In this document: in pieces, positions 1 through 7,116 of the stretch
Numbering within the stretch: the stretch's first letter is position 1
How the letters are laid out: the number at the start of each line of letters is the position of its first letter
Source of the DNA: UBA10438 sp041170435
Lineage (GTDB): Bacteria > Bacteroidota > Ignavibacteria > Kapaibacteriales > Kapaibacteriaceae
Reading direction: 5' to 3'
Assembly (NCBI GenBank): GCA_041170435.1
Contig: JBEAYU010000045.1
Coordinates: forward strand, 23,123 to 87,122
DNA length: 64,000 bases
Notes under the pieces: model-generated
Database searches by the model: none
The model's input: only the letters and a program-made list of their open reading frames with translations
Told to the model about the DNA's origin: nothing
Made by a program: the position numbers and the translations under genes

Positions 1-584
1 TCATTGAAGCGGTCAAGCGCATGGTAGGGCATGGTCACAGCCACGTCGACTCAGACCTGATGCTCTGGGTGGCCGTCGTTGGCTTTGTGGCCAACGCGAT
101 CAGCGCCATCTACCTGCACAAGTCCGAGCACATTACCACGCGCAGCGCATATCTGCACGTGATGACGGACCTGATGTCGAGTCTTGGTGTGATCATCGCC
201 GCTGTTGTGATCGAACTCACGGGCTGGGAGTTGATCGACCCGATCATTTCGATCGCGATCGCCGTGATGATCACCCGCGGAGCCATTCGTGTGATCCGTC
301 AAGCAGGGGTGATCCTTATGGAATCAGCCCCCTCGCAGATCTCTCCCGTCGAACTTCGTGAGCGCGTCAGCTCCTTGCCCGGCATTGTCGATGTTCATGA
401 TGTCCATGTTTGGCAACTCGGCATGAACGAGTTCACGGCATCGTTGCACGTTGTCAGCGACGATCCTGCTGACGATGTGATCACACGTGTACGGCAGATG
501 CTGAGCTCTACCTATGGTCTGTCTCACGTTACTGTTCAGGTGGAATCAACGGCGGCCGAGAGGGGAGAATGCGGCGCATGCTAA
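1..584 (+). CDS. Cation diffusion facilitator family efflux transporter, 3' part
   Basis: The frame is open from the left edge and carries residues (EAVKRM) that precede the first ATG at 21, so the 5' end lies outside the window. The family exports Zn2+ or other divalent metals in exchange for protons across the inner membrane. A His-rich loop (GHGHSH) is followed by membrane helices, one with the metal-site motif HVMTD (HxxxD of helix V). The last ~80 residues form the cytoplasmic ferredoxin-like domain with the typical phrase DVHDVHVW. The gene ends CGAC and overlaps the next start by 16 bases. The HxxxD type usually goes with zinc, but the metal cannot be fixed from the partial sequence. 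Confidence 0.93.
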   Translation, partial: IEAVKRMVGHGHSHVDSDLMLWVAVVGFVANAISAIYLHKSEHITTRSAYLHVMTDLMSSLGVIIAAVVIELTGWELIDPIISIAIAVMITRGAIRVIRQAGVILMESAPSQISPVELRERVSSLPGIVDVHDVHVWQLGMNEFTASLHVVSDDPADDVITRVRQMLSSTYGLSHVTVQVESTAAERGECGAC

Positions 585-1120
585 CAACCGCTCGAGTTGA
601 CCCGTGGCTGCGGGCTTTCGTTGGCACGACATTCGTTGCTGCCGTGGTGCAGCTGATTCTCTCCAATGGCGATACGTTCACTGCGCGCCCCTTTGAGAGA
701 ATCTTCTCCAGCGTCGGTGTTGCAAGCGTGTATGCGTGCTACATGGCCGGACGCTATTTCGGCACCAACAAGGCTAAGGCTGCACAGGGGGTATTCCTCT
801 TCTGCGGGCTTTTCGCGTTGCTGCTCTCCGGCGCTCGCATGGCCGACACGGCGCTCGCCGAGTACTTGGTCTCAGCCCAGATCCTCGTACACGTAGCCTT
901 GTCTATGATGTTCATCGGTATCAACGCCGGACTCAGCGGAGCTCTGGCCATGAATATCCTGCGCGTGCGCTCAGGACGTCGCAGCGGCATCCTCGAGATC
1001 CTCTCCGGCATCTCTGTTTCGCTGATGATGCTCTCGGTCCTCTTCCCGTGGCCGCATGAGATCCATGCTCCCGCCTGCGCCTTGATAACGGCTGTCTTTC
1101 AGCTCCTCGCACGACGATAA
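569..1120 (+). CDS. Hypothetical multi-pass membrane protein
   Basis: A 183-residue protein whose start overlaps the end of the cation transporter by 16 bases, so the two are probably translationally coupled. Several hydrophobic stretches (about 15-33, 48-62, 73-88, 100-128 and 145-160 in rough residue positions) indicate four to five membrane helices. I do not recognise a family or catalytic motif. It could assist the transporter or be an unrelated small membrane protein. The stop codon at 1118-1120 overlaps an AAGGGGGC word and is followed directly by the palindromic repeat region. Confidence 0.6.
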   Translation: MRRMLTTARVDPWLRAFVGTTFVAAVVQLILSNGDTFTARPFERIFSSVGVASVYACYMAGRYFGTNKAKAAQGVFLFCGLFALLLSGARMADTALAEYLVSAQILVHVALSMMFIGINAGLSGALAMNILRVRSGRRSGILEILSGISVSLMMLSVLFPWPHEIHAPACALITAVFQLLARR

Positions 1121-1132
1121 GGGGGCGCCTTT

Positions 1133-1158
1133 GTCATTCCCGCGAACGCGGGAATCCA
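1133..1158 (+). repeat. dRS3-like palindrome, single copy
   Basis: ATTCCCGCGAACGCGGGAAT at 1136-1155 is a perfect inverted repeat with 9-bp arms and a 2-base loop, flanked by GTC on the left and CCA on the right. The same flanks occur with the copy inside the oxidoreductase gene at 6648-6673. The form ATTCCC-N8-GGGAAT matches the general pattern called dRS3 in Neisseria; this is resemblance in form only. Confidence 0.8.
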
Positions 1159-1182
1159 CACAACCGTATCTTCATCGCGCAT

Positions 1183-1365
1183 GGATCCCCGCTTTCGCGG
1201 GGATGACGAGGATGGATCCCCGCTTTCGCGGGGAAGACGAGGATGGATCCCCGCTTTCGCGGGGATGACGAGGATGGATCCCCGCTTTCGCGGGGATGAC
1301 GAGGATGGATCCCCGCTTTCGCAGGGATGACGAGGATGGATCCCCGCTTTCGCAGGGATGACGAT
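1183..1365 (-). repeat. Six tandem 31-bp palindromic repeat units
   Basis: Units begin at 1183, 1214, 1245, 1276, 1307 and 1338. Each holds GGATCCCCGC-TTTC-GCGGGGATGAC (or GCAGGGATGAC in the last two) followed by a short GAGGAT linker. Read on the minus strand the core is GTCATCCCCGCgaaaGCGGGGATCC, the same family as the copy at 1133 but in opposite orientation. Units abut without unique spacers, so this is not a CRISPR. The copies are nearly identical, which suggests recent tandem amplification. Confidence 0.9.
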
Positions 1366-1368
1366 TGT

Positions 1369-1403
1369 ACCTGTAACCTGTAACCTGTAACCTGTAACCT
1401 GAC
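1369..1403 (+). repeat. 7-bp tandem repeat (CCTGTAA)n
   Basis: About four and a half copies of CCTGTAA lie directly upstream of the ATG at 1405. Any ribosome binding site or promoter for the next gene must lie inside or before this array. It resembles in period, though not in sequence, the GTGACGA arrays at 8205 and 8696. Confidence 0.85.
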
Positions 1404-1404
1404 C

Positions 1405-1734
1405 ATGTCCTACTACAACCCCACCGACCTGCCCAAGTTTGGCAACATCAGTCAGTACCAGCCGGAGCTGGCTGCGAAGTTCTTTGAATGGTATGGCGCC
1501 GTGTTTGAAGAGGGGGCGCTGACGCAGCGGGAGAAGTCGCTGATCGCTTTGGCCGTTGCACATGCGGTGCAGTGTCCGTATTGCATCGACGCCTACACGA
1601 CGGACAGCTTGCAGAAGGGGTCGACGGAGCAGATGATGATGGAGGCAGTGCATGTGGCTGCAGCCATCCGCGGTGGAGCGTCGATGGTGCACGCCGTGCA
1701 GATGATGAACAAGGTCAACGAAGTGTCGATGTAG
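1405..1734 (+). CDS. AhpD-like protein, arsenosugar-cluster type
   Basis: A 109-residue carboxymuconolactone decarboxylase/AhpD-fold protein with the redox CxxC motif in CPYCIDAYT at about residues 56-64. Short proteins of this kind sit next to ArsS-type radical SAM enzymes and are annotated as arsenosugar-biosynthesis-associated peroxidase-like proteins; that name is a family association, not shown here. The gene lies 12 bases before the radical SAM gene on the same strand, so co-transcription is likely. It probably handles peroxide or thiol chemistry; its substrate is unknown. The start follows the CCTGTAA array with no clear Shine-Dalgarno. Confidence 0.85.
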   Translation: MSYYNPTDLPKFGNISQYQPELAAKFFEWYGAVFEEGALTQREKSLIALAVAHAVQCPYCIDAYTTDSLQKGSTEQMMMEAVHVAAAIRGGASMVHAVQMMNKVNEVSM

Positions 1735-1746
1735 GCCCCCTGACCC

Positions 1747-2790
1747 ATGGCACTGGCAACAACGAGTCTTCAGAAACGGGGCGCGGCGCTGGCCGACGCT
1801 GACGAGCAGCTGCGCGTTCTGCGAGGCGGCAATGCGACGTCGTTTGCTGAGGCATTGCGTCCACACGGACTCATGCCCCTGCGTCCGCGCTCGCTTACCA
1901 CGCTCCAGGTGAACGTGGGAAAGATGTGTAATCAGGCGTGTAAGCATTGTCATGTTGATGCCGGACCCGACCGGCAAGAGATCATGACGCGTGAGACGAT
2001 GCAGATGTGTCTTGACGCGGTCGATCGTCTCGGTACGCAGATCGTCGATCTCACCGGCGGTGCCCCGGAGATGAATCCGGACTTCCGATGGTTCGTCGAA
2101 GAACTTACGCGTCGGGATGTGAAAGTGATGGTGCGTTGCAACCTGACGATCATCGTGGCGAATCCGAAGTACAACGATCTGCCGCAGTTCTTTGCCACGC
2201 ACCGCGTGCATGTGGTGTCGTCGCTGCCCTTCTATGACGCAAGCCATACCGACCGACAGCGGGGAGGGGGCGTGTTTGAGGACTCCATCATGGCGCTGCG
2301 CATGCTCAATGATGCGGGCTACGGTAAGGATGGAACGGGGCTGGTGATCGACCTCGTGTACAATCCGCTTGGTGCGCTGCTGCCCGGTCCGCAAGCATCG
2401 CTGGAGAAGGAATTCAAACGTCAGCTCCTGACGAATCATAACGTTGTATTCAATGCTTTGCACTGCATCACCAACATGCCGATCTCGCGCTTCCTTGAGT
2501 TTCTGGTGAACTCGGGCAACTACGAGCGCTACATGAGCACACTGGTAACTTCCTTCAATCCGGTTGCTGCTGAGAATGTGATGTGCCGTGATATGATCTC
2601 GGTAGGATGGGACGGCCAGGTGTATGACTGCGACTTCAATCAGATGCTGGATCTTGCGGTTGCAAGCCCCCTTCGACATATCTCCGACGTGTCCGCTGAA
2701 GCGCTGATGGGTCGTGCAATAGTCATCGACCGTCACTGCTTTGGATGCACGGCCGGATCCGGCTCCTCGTGCGGAGGGCAGACCGCATGA
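1747..2790 (+). CDS. arsS: Radical SAM protein, ArsS-type (arsenosugar biosynthesis)
   Basis: A 347-residue radical SAM enzyme. The [4Fe-4S] motif CNQACKHC (CxxxCxxC) is at about residues 60-67, followed by DLTGGAPEMNP, the SAM-binding GGE-like segment. The C-terminal Cys-rich domain ends with HCFGCTAGSGSSCGG, characteristic of the family known as radical SAM/Cys-rich or ArsS, some members of which use selenocysteine; only cysteines are seen here. ArsS is linked to formation of the adenosyl/ribosyl moiety of arsenosugars. No ArsM methyltransferase gene is in the window, so the arsenic role is inferred from family and neighbours. Its stop overlaps the tag start (ATGA). Confidence 0.88.
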   Translation: MALATTSLQKRGAALADADEQLRVLRGGNATSFAEALRPHGLMPLRPRSLTTLQVNVGKMCNQACKHCHVDAGPDRQEIMTRETMQMCLDAVDRLGTQIVDLTGGAPEMNPDFRWFVEELTRRDVKVMVRCNLTIIVANPKYNDLPQFFATHRVHVVSSLPFYDASHTDRQRGGGVFEDSIMALRMLNDAGYGKDGTGLVIDLVYNPLGALLPGPQASLEKEFKRQLLTNHNVVFNALHCITNMPISRFLEFLVNSGNYERYMSTLVTSFNPVAAENVMCRDMISVGWDGQVYDCDFNQMLDLAVASPLRHISDVSAEALMGRAIVIDRHCFGCTAGSGSSCGGQTA

Positions 2791-3356
2791 GCATCCACCG
2801 CTGCGGCTGGTGCATGAAGGACGAGCTCTACATGCGCTACCACGATGAGGAATGGGGCTCACCATTGCACGATGATCAGATGCTGTTCGAGTTTCTGATA
2901 CTGGAGACCATGCAGGCGGGATTGAGCTGGCATACAATCCTGAAGAAGCGTGAGAACTTTCGTGCCGCCTATCACCACTTCGATGTCGAGCGCGTTGCAC
3001 GCTTTGGTGAACGGGAAATCGAGGAGCTTCTTCTCGATGCCGGCATCATCCGAAACCGCGCGAAGATCGAAGCGTCTGTGCGCAATGCCCGTGAGTTCAT
3101 CCGCGTTCAGGAGGAATTCGGGTCATTCGATTCATACATCTGGGGCTTTGTGGATGGACGCCCCATCGTCAACACCTGGAACGAACTTTCGCAGCTGCCG
3201 GCGTCGACACCGCTGAGTGATCGTGTGAGCAAGGAACTCAAGCATCGAGGATTTGGGTTTGTCGGAACAACTGTGGTCTATGCGCATATGCAGGCCACGG
3301 GAATGGTCAACGACCATCTTGTGTCGTGTTTCCGTCATGCAGAGCTTTGTTCATGA
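2787..3356 (+). CDS. tag: DNA-3-methyladenine glycosylase I
   Basis: 189 residues, the usual length. Removes 3-methyladenine from alkylated DNA. The N-terminus MSIHRCGWC and the phrase YHDEEWG are signature motifs, and ETMQAGLSWHTILKKRE contains the conserved catalytic/base-recognition helix. Zinc ligands typical of Tag are present: Cys near the N-terminus, the His of YHDEEWG, and His/Cys in NDHLVSCFRHAELC at the end. The ATG at 2787 overlaps the arsS stop and gives the canonical N-terminus; a longer frame from 2745 would add 14 non-conserved residues. It overlaps the next gene by four bases, so it sits inside the same operon. Confidence 0.95.
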   Translation: MSIHRCGWCMKDELYMRYHDEEWGSPLHDDQMLFEFLILETMQAGLSWHTILKKRENFRAAYHHFDVERVARFGEREIEELLLDAGIIRNRAKIEASVRNAREFIRVQEEFGSFDSYIWGFVDGRPIVNTWNELSQLPASTPLSDRVSKELKHRGFGFVGTTVVYAHMQATGMVNDHLVSCFRHAELCS

Positions 3357-3790
3357 TCAACGTTCTCCTCGTCATCGCCGGCATCATCGGTATGGAGCTG
3401 TTCGTCGTCCTCTTTCACCGATACGTCATGCACGGCCTATTGTGGCGCATTCACTCGACGCATCATAACCCGACTAAGCACCCGCTGGAGTTGAACGATG
3501 TGTTCGTAGGCTTCTTCATGAGCATCGCCTTTGGTCTCATGATATGGGGCTTCCCCGACGGTGCTCCGTTTCTGCTTGGCGTTGGCGTGGCGATCTACGG
3601 CACGGCGTACTTCATCATGCACGACATGGTCATCCACAAGAGGTTTCTGCGTCAGCCCCTTCCAAAGAATCGCTACCTGCAGGCCGTGTATCGCATGCAC
3701 ATGGCACATCACCGTCATGTGAGCAATGACACGGGCGAGGCCTACGGGATGTTCTTCGTGACGCCATCATACTGGCGCAAGGGCTCGTAG
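3353..3790 (+). CDS. crtZ: Beta-carotene hydroxylase (CrtZ family)
   Basis: 145 residues of the fatty acid hydroxylase/sterol desaturase superfamily. Four His clusters bind the di-iron centre: HRYVMH, HSTHH, HDMVIH and HMAHHRH. The size and motif spacing match CrtZ, which hydroxylates the beta-ionone rings of carotenoids to give zeaxanthin-type pigments in the membrane. Hydrophobic segments at the N-terminus and about residues 45-85 give the expected membrane helices. The ATG at 3353 overlaps the tag stop (ATGA). No other carotenoid gene is in the window. Confidence 0.88.
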   Translation: MINVLLVIAGIIGMELFVVLFHRYVMHGLLWRIHSTHHNPTKHPLELNDVFVGFFMSIAFGLMIWGFPDGAPFLLGVGVAIYGTAYFIMHDMVIHKRFLRQPLPKNRYLQAVYRMHMAHHRHVSNDTGEAYGMFFVTPSYWRKGS

Positions 3791-3792
3791 AC

Positions 3793-4446
3793 GTGTCGAT
3801 CGGCACGCTGGTACTCGTCATCTGCAAGGCCCCGCGCAAGGGACACGTCAAGACGCGTCTTGCGGCAACGGTTGGTGACGATGCAGCGTATCTGATGTAC
3901 TCGGCCATGATGGCCCACGTGTTCAGCGAGCTTGCCCGCACCACCGTCGAGGTGCTGCCCGTCGTTGACGGACCCCGCGAACTTGTTCAGGCAGGAACCA
4001 TTGAGCCCCTTGTCCAGCGAGGTGACAACCTTGGAGAGCGCATCATCAATGCACTCGTCGATGCTCCTGCATCTGAGCGGGTGATGGTCATCGGCACGGA
4101 CATGCCGTTCATTGATGCTGACCTTATCGCATCGGCGGAGTCAGCTCTCGCCGTGGCCGACGTTGTCATCGGTCCATGTGTCGATGGCGGCTACTACCTC
4201 ATCGGAATGAAGACGCGTCATCCGGAGATCTTCCGCGATGTCGATTGGAGCACCGAGCGCGTATTCGAGCAAACCATGCAGCGGTGCTCTGCTAAGGGGC
4301 TCACGGTCCACACACTCGATATCCAACGCGACGTTGACACGATCGAAGATGTAAAGGGGCTTGTAGCAACGCAGGTTAGGCACAAGGGGATCATCACACA
4401 GCTAAGGGCGTTTGCATATGCAGATGGTGATGACGGATTCGCATGA
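3793..4446 (+). CDS. Glycosyltransferase, rSAM/selenodomain-associated type 1 (DUF2064)
   Basis: 217 residues of a GT-A fold family (TIGR04282 type) that travels with ArsS-like radical SAM genes. Visible features are the nucleotide-binding start LVLVICKAPRKGHVKTRLA, the metal-binding region VIGTDMPFID (about residues 97-106) and PCVDGGYYLIG. It may transfer or activate a sugar in arsenosugar or related metabolite synthesis, which is inference from gene context. The GTG start at 3793 lies two bases after the crtZ stop. It ends the five-gene plus-strand operon. Confidence 0.87.
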   Translation: MSIGTLVLVICKAPRKGHVKTRLAATVGDDAAYLMYSAMMAHVFSELARTTVEVLPVVDGPRELVQAGTIEPLVQRGDNLGERIINALVDAPASERVMVIGTDMPFIDADLIASAESALAVADVVIGPCVDGGYYLIGMKTRHPEIFRDVDWSTERVFEQTMQRCSAKGLTVHTLDIQRDVDTIEDVKGLVATQVRHKGIITQLRAFAYADGDDGFA

Positions 4447-4475
4447 TCCCTTTCCATTCGTCGGGCAATTCTTCG

Positions 4476-4483
4476 TAACATCG
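4476..4483 (+). promoter_or_regulatory. TAnnTTTG-like -7 element of the methyltransferase gene
   Basis: TAACATCG ends four bases before the ATG at 4488. It is a weaker match to TAnnTT(T/C)G than in other genes here but has the same spacing, consistent with a leaderless transcript. Confidence 0.4.
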
Positions 4484-4487
4484 GGCC

Positions 4488-5300
4488 ATGGAACTCAATC
4501 AGATACATTTAGGTAACGCTCTGGAGTTGGTCAATGAACTCGAGCCGGATAGTATTGATCTGATCGTTTGTGACGGTCCGTACGGGGTGACGCAGAATGA
4601 ATGGGATCGAATTGGCGACATCCAGACATACAACCTCAATTTGCTGAGGATCTTCTCACGCGTACTGAAGCCAGGTGGTGCGCTCTATCTGTTCGGCAAG
4701 GATGATTGCATCGATTTTATCGACTACCGACCGTACCTCACGCTGAATCGACGCATCGTCTGGTATCAGCCGAGTCGACTGGCGCAAGGGCGAATGAACT
4801 ACACGAACAACTACGATATCATTGCCTACTTCTCGAAGGGCAAGGCCAAGACCTACAACCTTGATGACATACGCGTGCCGCAGCTTGTGGAACTCGAACA
4901 TCGGCTTCGGTGCGAACGTGTTCCTTCAGTCTTGAATGGGCAGTACGGTAAGACGCGATTCAATGATCTTGGGAAAAATCCTGGTGATGTATGGGGTGAT
5001 ATCAAGCAGCTGACCTATAAGTCAAAGGAACTGCTTAGACGTGATCTTCTGAATACCATTCAGAAACCAGAGCGACTGCTGGAACGTATTGTCCGCGCGA
5101 GTTCCAACGAAGGTGATGTTGTGCTGGATCCTTTCTCCGGCGTGGGTACAACCTGGGCCGTGTGCGCAAGATTGAATCGCAATTTTATAGGGTTCGAGAT
5201 CAATCCGCAGTTCATTGAGATATCACGTAAACGACTTGAATCATCATTAGTGGATACCGAATATGGCCTCTTCTCGGAAAACCCTCGTTCTGAGGTTTAA
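4488..5300 (+). CDS. DNA methyltransferase (N4-cytosine/N6-adenine, beta-type order)
   Basis: 270 residues. The catalytic motif IV reads CDGPYG (about residues 29-34) instead of the common DPPY. The SAM-binding motif I, DPFSGVGTT, is near the C-terminus (about residue 210), followed by FIGFEINPQFIEISRKRL. Catalytic motif before SAM motif is the beta-group order. It modifies an unknown DNA site. Its 3' end overlaps the next gene by 38 bases, a layout common in small type II restriction-modification systems. An orphan or phage-derived methylase is the alternative. Confidence 0.85.
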   Translation: MELNQIHLGNALELVNELEPDSIDLIVCDGPYGVTQNEWDRIGDIQTYNLNLLRIFSRVLKPGGALYLFGKDDCIDFIDYRPYLTLNRRIVWYQPSRLAQGRMNYTNNYDIIAYFSKGKAKTYNLDDIRVPQLVELEHRLRCERVPSVLNGQYGKTRFNDLGKNPGDVWGDIKQLTYKSKELLRRDLLNTIQKPERLLERIVRASSNEGDVVLDPFSGVGTTWAVCARLNRNFIGFEINPQFIEISRKRLESSLVDTEYGLFSENPRSEV

Positions 5301-5781
5301 TCGCAAAATCGCCAAGCGTATTATTCGTGCCGCCCAGCATCTCTATAGTGATGGCCTAGCCCACGGCATCCGGAACATCTTTCAACCGGGCCTTATCAAG
5401 GAGATCATTATCGCGGACATTCTTGGTCACCGCGTGATCTCCAACAAACGATTGCCGGACGCATGCAGCGCTACTGATGAAAGTGTGTTCTACGAGTACC
5501 TGACTTGTGAAGAGGGAGGCTCCTGGCAGATCGATAGGATGTTTTCAAAGCCCCTGGAGAAGCGCAGGACATCGCTCGACCGAATCCTTCGTAACGAGAA
5601 GCTCTATCTCGTGTCATTCAAACGCGACTCGCTGGATGTTTCTGTCATCTTCGAGGTCGATCCACAAGTCGCCGCTAAGGAAGCCGAGCGACAACTCAAT
5701 GCAAGCAGTAATGAGATATCGCACATCTCTTTCTCTCAAAGCTGGACAAAGGTAAACGGAACCGTGGTGTGGACGAAATGA
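5263..5781 (+). CDS. Putative type II restriction endonuclease
   Basis: 172 residues, overlapping the methyltransferase by 38 bases. I see no certain family match. A stretch at about residues 65-95, with LPDACSATDES and then FYEYLTCEEGGSWQIDR, looks like a PD-(D/E)xK-type core (Asp, then E-x-L in place of E-x-K), followed by a strand-rich segment (LYLVSFKRDSLDVSVIFEVD). The end, NEISHISFSQSW, resembles the end of some short restriction enzymes. The role is inferred from the overlap with the methylase and this weak core; a second accessory protein is possible. Confidence 0.5.
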   Translation: MASSRKTLVLRFNRKIAKRIIRAAQHLYSDGLAHGIRNIFQPGLIKEIIIADILGHRVISNKRLPDACSATDESVFYEYLTCEEGGSWQIDRMFSKPLEKRRTSLDRILRNEKLYLVSFKRDSLDVSVIFEVDPQVAAKEAERQLNASSNEISHISFSQSWTKVNGTVVWTK

Positions 5782-5808
5782 CATGATGTGGCCTTCCGTC
5801 AAGGTTGG

Positions 5809-5816
5809 TAGATTCA
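5809..5816 (+). promoter_or_regulatory. TAnnTTYG-like -7 element of the FAD oxidoreductase gene
   Basis: TAGATTCA ends four bases before the ATG at 5821, one mismatch from TAnnTTCG. The spacing matches the other putative leaderless genes. Confidence 0.4.
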
Positions 5817-5820
5817 CCAT

Positions 5821-7116
5821 ATGCACATCCTCATCATCGGTAACGGCATTGCCGGAGCAACGCTCGCACGCAGGCTACGAGAGCTGGGGCGAGGCGATGA
5901 GCCACTGGTGACGCTGATCTCCGATGAAGCCCCTTATCACTTCTCGCGTCCGGCTATGATGTACATCTCCACCGGACAGCTCAGGTACGAGCATACGAAG
6001 TCATACCCGGATGGGTCGTGGGATGACCTCGGCATCAAACGCATGCAGGGTCGGGTAGAGCGCATCGATGCCGAAGCGCAGAGGGTGCACATGAGCGATG
6101 GCACGACGCTCGAGGCCGATGTGATCGTCATTGCCACGGGATCGAAGCCAAACATTCCGGCTGGACTCAACACCACGCTCCGTGGCGTGCATACCTACAC
6201 GCGCTTGGAGGACGTGGCTGCGCTTGATGAATCCTTGAAGGGGGCTCTCCACGGCGTGGTCATTGGTGGCGGTCTCATCGGTGTAGAAGCTGCCGAGATC
6301 GTGTCCACGCACATGCACAAGCGAGCGGGGAGCACTATCACGTGTGTGGTTCGCGAAGACGGATTCTATGCCAATGTGCTGCCAAGTGAGGAATCGCAGA
6401 TCATCACCGAGCATTTGCGGCAGCACGGCATCAGCGTGCGGGTTTCCTCAACGGTGGTATCCATCGACGATCAGGATGGTGATGGTCGCGTTGATCATGT
6501 GACGTTCAGCGATGGCTCCGTGATCCCGGCCAACGTGGTCGTTGTGGCCACTGGAGTGGTTCCGCGAACGGAGCTTGCCAAGGAGGCGGGAATTGCGTGC
6601 GGCGAAGGTATTGTCGTTGACGATCGATTTCGGACGAGTCATACGAAGTCATTCCCGCAAGAGCGGGAATCCATTATCTACGCCATCGGCGACTGTGCTC
6701 AGCTGCCATGGGGTGTGCGGCCGACGTGGTATGCCGGACGCATGCATGCAGAGCATTTGGCCCACATTCTCGCAGGACATGACGAGCCGTTTCGCGATCC
6801 CATCGATTATAACAGCGCGAGGTTCTTTGATCTTGACTGGTCTACCTATGGCCACGTGCCCGCTGACGCGAGCGCAGTCAATAGCATTCTTCTCGTGGAT
6901 ACCGATGGCCAACGTTGTGTGCGAATCGTTCATGATGCCCACAGGTGCGTCATCGGTATCCATGCGATTGGTCTGCGTTTGCATCAGACCGCGTGTGAGC
7001 AATGGATCGCGCAGCGCCAGCCCCTTGACGAAGCACTCAAAGAGTTGAATGCGGTGATGTTCAATGCTGAGTTTGTGCCGGCATTCGTTTCGGCATTTAG
7101 AGGAGAGGCGCAGTGA
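5821..7116 (+). CDS. FAD/NAD(P)-dependent oxidoreductase with in-frame palindrome insertion
   Basis: 431 residues of the pyridine nucleotide-disulfide/rubredoxin reductase-like family. FAD binding is shown by HILIIGNGIAGATLA at the N-terminus and IYAIGDCAQLP at about 286-296; NAD(P) binding by VVIGGGLIGVEAAE at about 147-160. No redox CxxxxC is present. Residues 274-284 (HTKSFPQERES) separate the usual RTS from IYAIGDC and are encoded by a palindromic repeat at 6648-6673, an insertion relatives should lack. The stop overlaps the polyferredoxin start (GTGA), so the two gene products probably pass electrons between NAD(P)H and membrane iron-sulfur centres. Confidence 0.88.
   Translation: MHILIIGNGIAGATLARRLRELGRGDEPLVTLISDEAPYHFSRPAMMYISTGQLRYEHTKSYPDGSWDDLGIKRMQGRVERIDAEAQRVHMSDGTTLEADVIVIATGSKPNIPAGLNTTLRGVHTYTRLEDVAALDESLKGALHGVVIGGGLIGVEAAEIVSTHMHKRAGSTITCVVREDGFYANVLPSEESQIITEHLRQHGISVRVSSTVVSIDDQDGDGRVDHVTFSDGSVIPANVVVVATGVVPRTELAKEAGIACGEGIVVDDRFRTSHTKSFPQERESIIYAIGDCAQLPWGVRPTWYAGRMHAEHLAHILAGHDEPFRDPIDYNSARFFDLDWSTYGHVPADASAVNSILLVDTDGQRCVRIVHDAHRCVIGIHAIGLRLHQTACEQWIAQRQPLDEALKELNAVMFNAEFVPAFVSAFRGEAQ
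6648..6673 (+). repeat. dRS3-like palindrome inside the oxidoreductase gene
   Basis: ATTCCCGCAAGAGCGGGAAT at 6651-6670 has perfect 8-bp arms and a 4-base loop, with the flanks GTC and CCA seen at the copy at 1133-1158. It is read through in frame and encodes part of HTKSFPQERES just before the FAD-binding IYAIGDC motif. Confidence 0.88.

Noticed and set aside
1183..1365. Possible CRISPR array from regular repeats
   Set aside because: Units are 31 bp and abut with no unique spacers, and no cas genes are near.
1099..3000. Long minus-strand open frame (633 codons)
   Set aside because: It runs antisense to the arsS operon and through the palindrome array; the plus-strand genes are clear family members.
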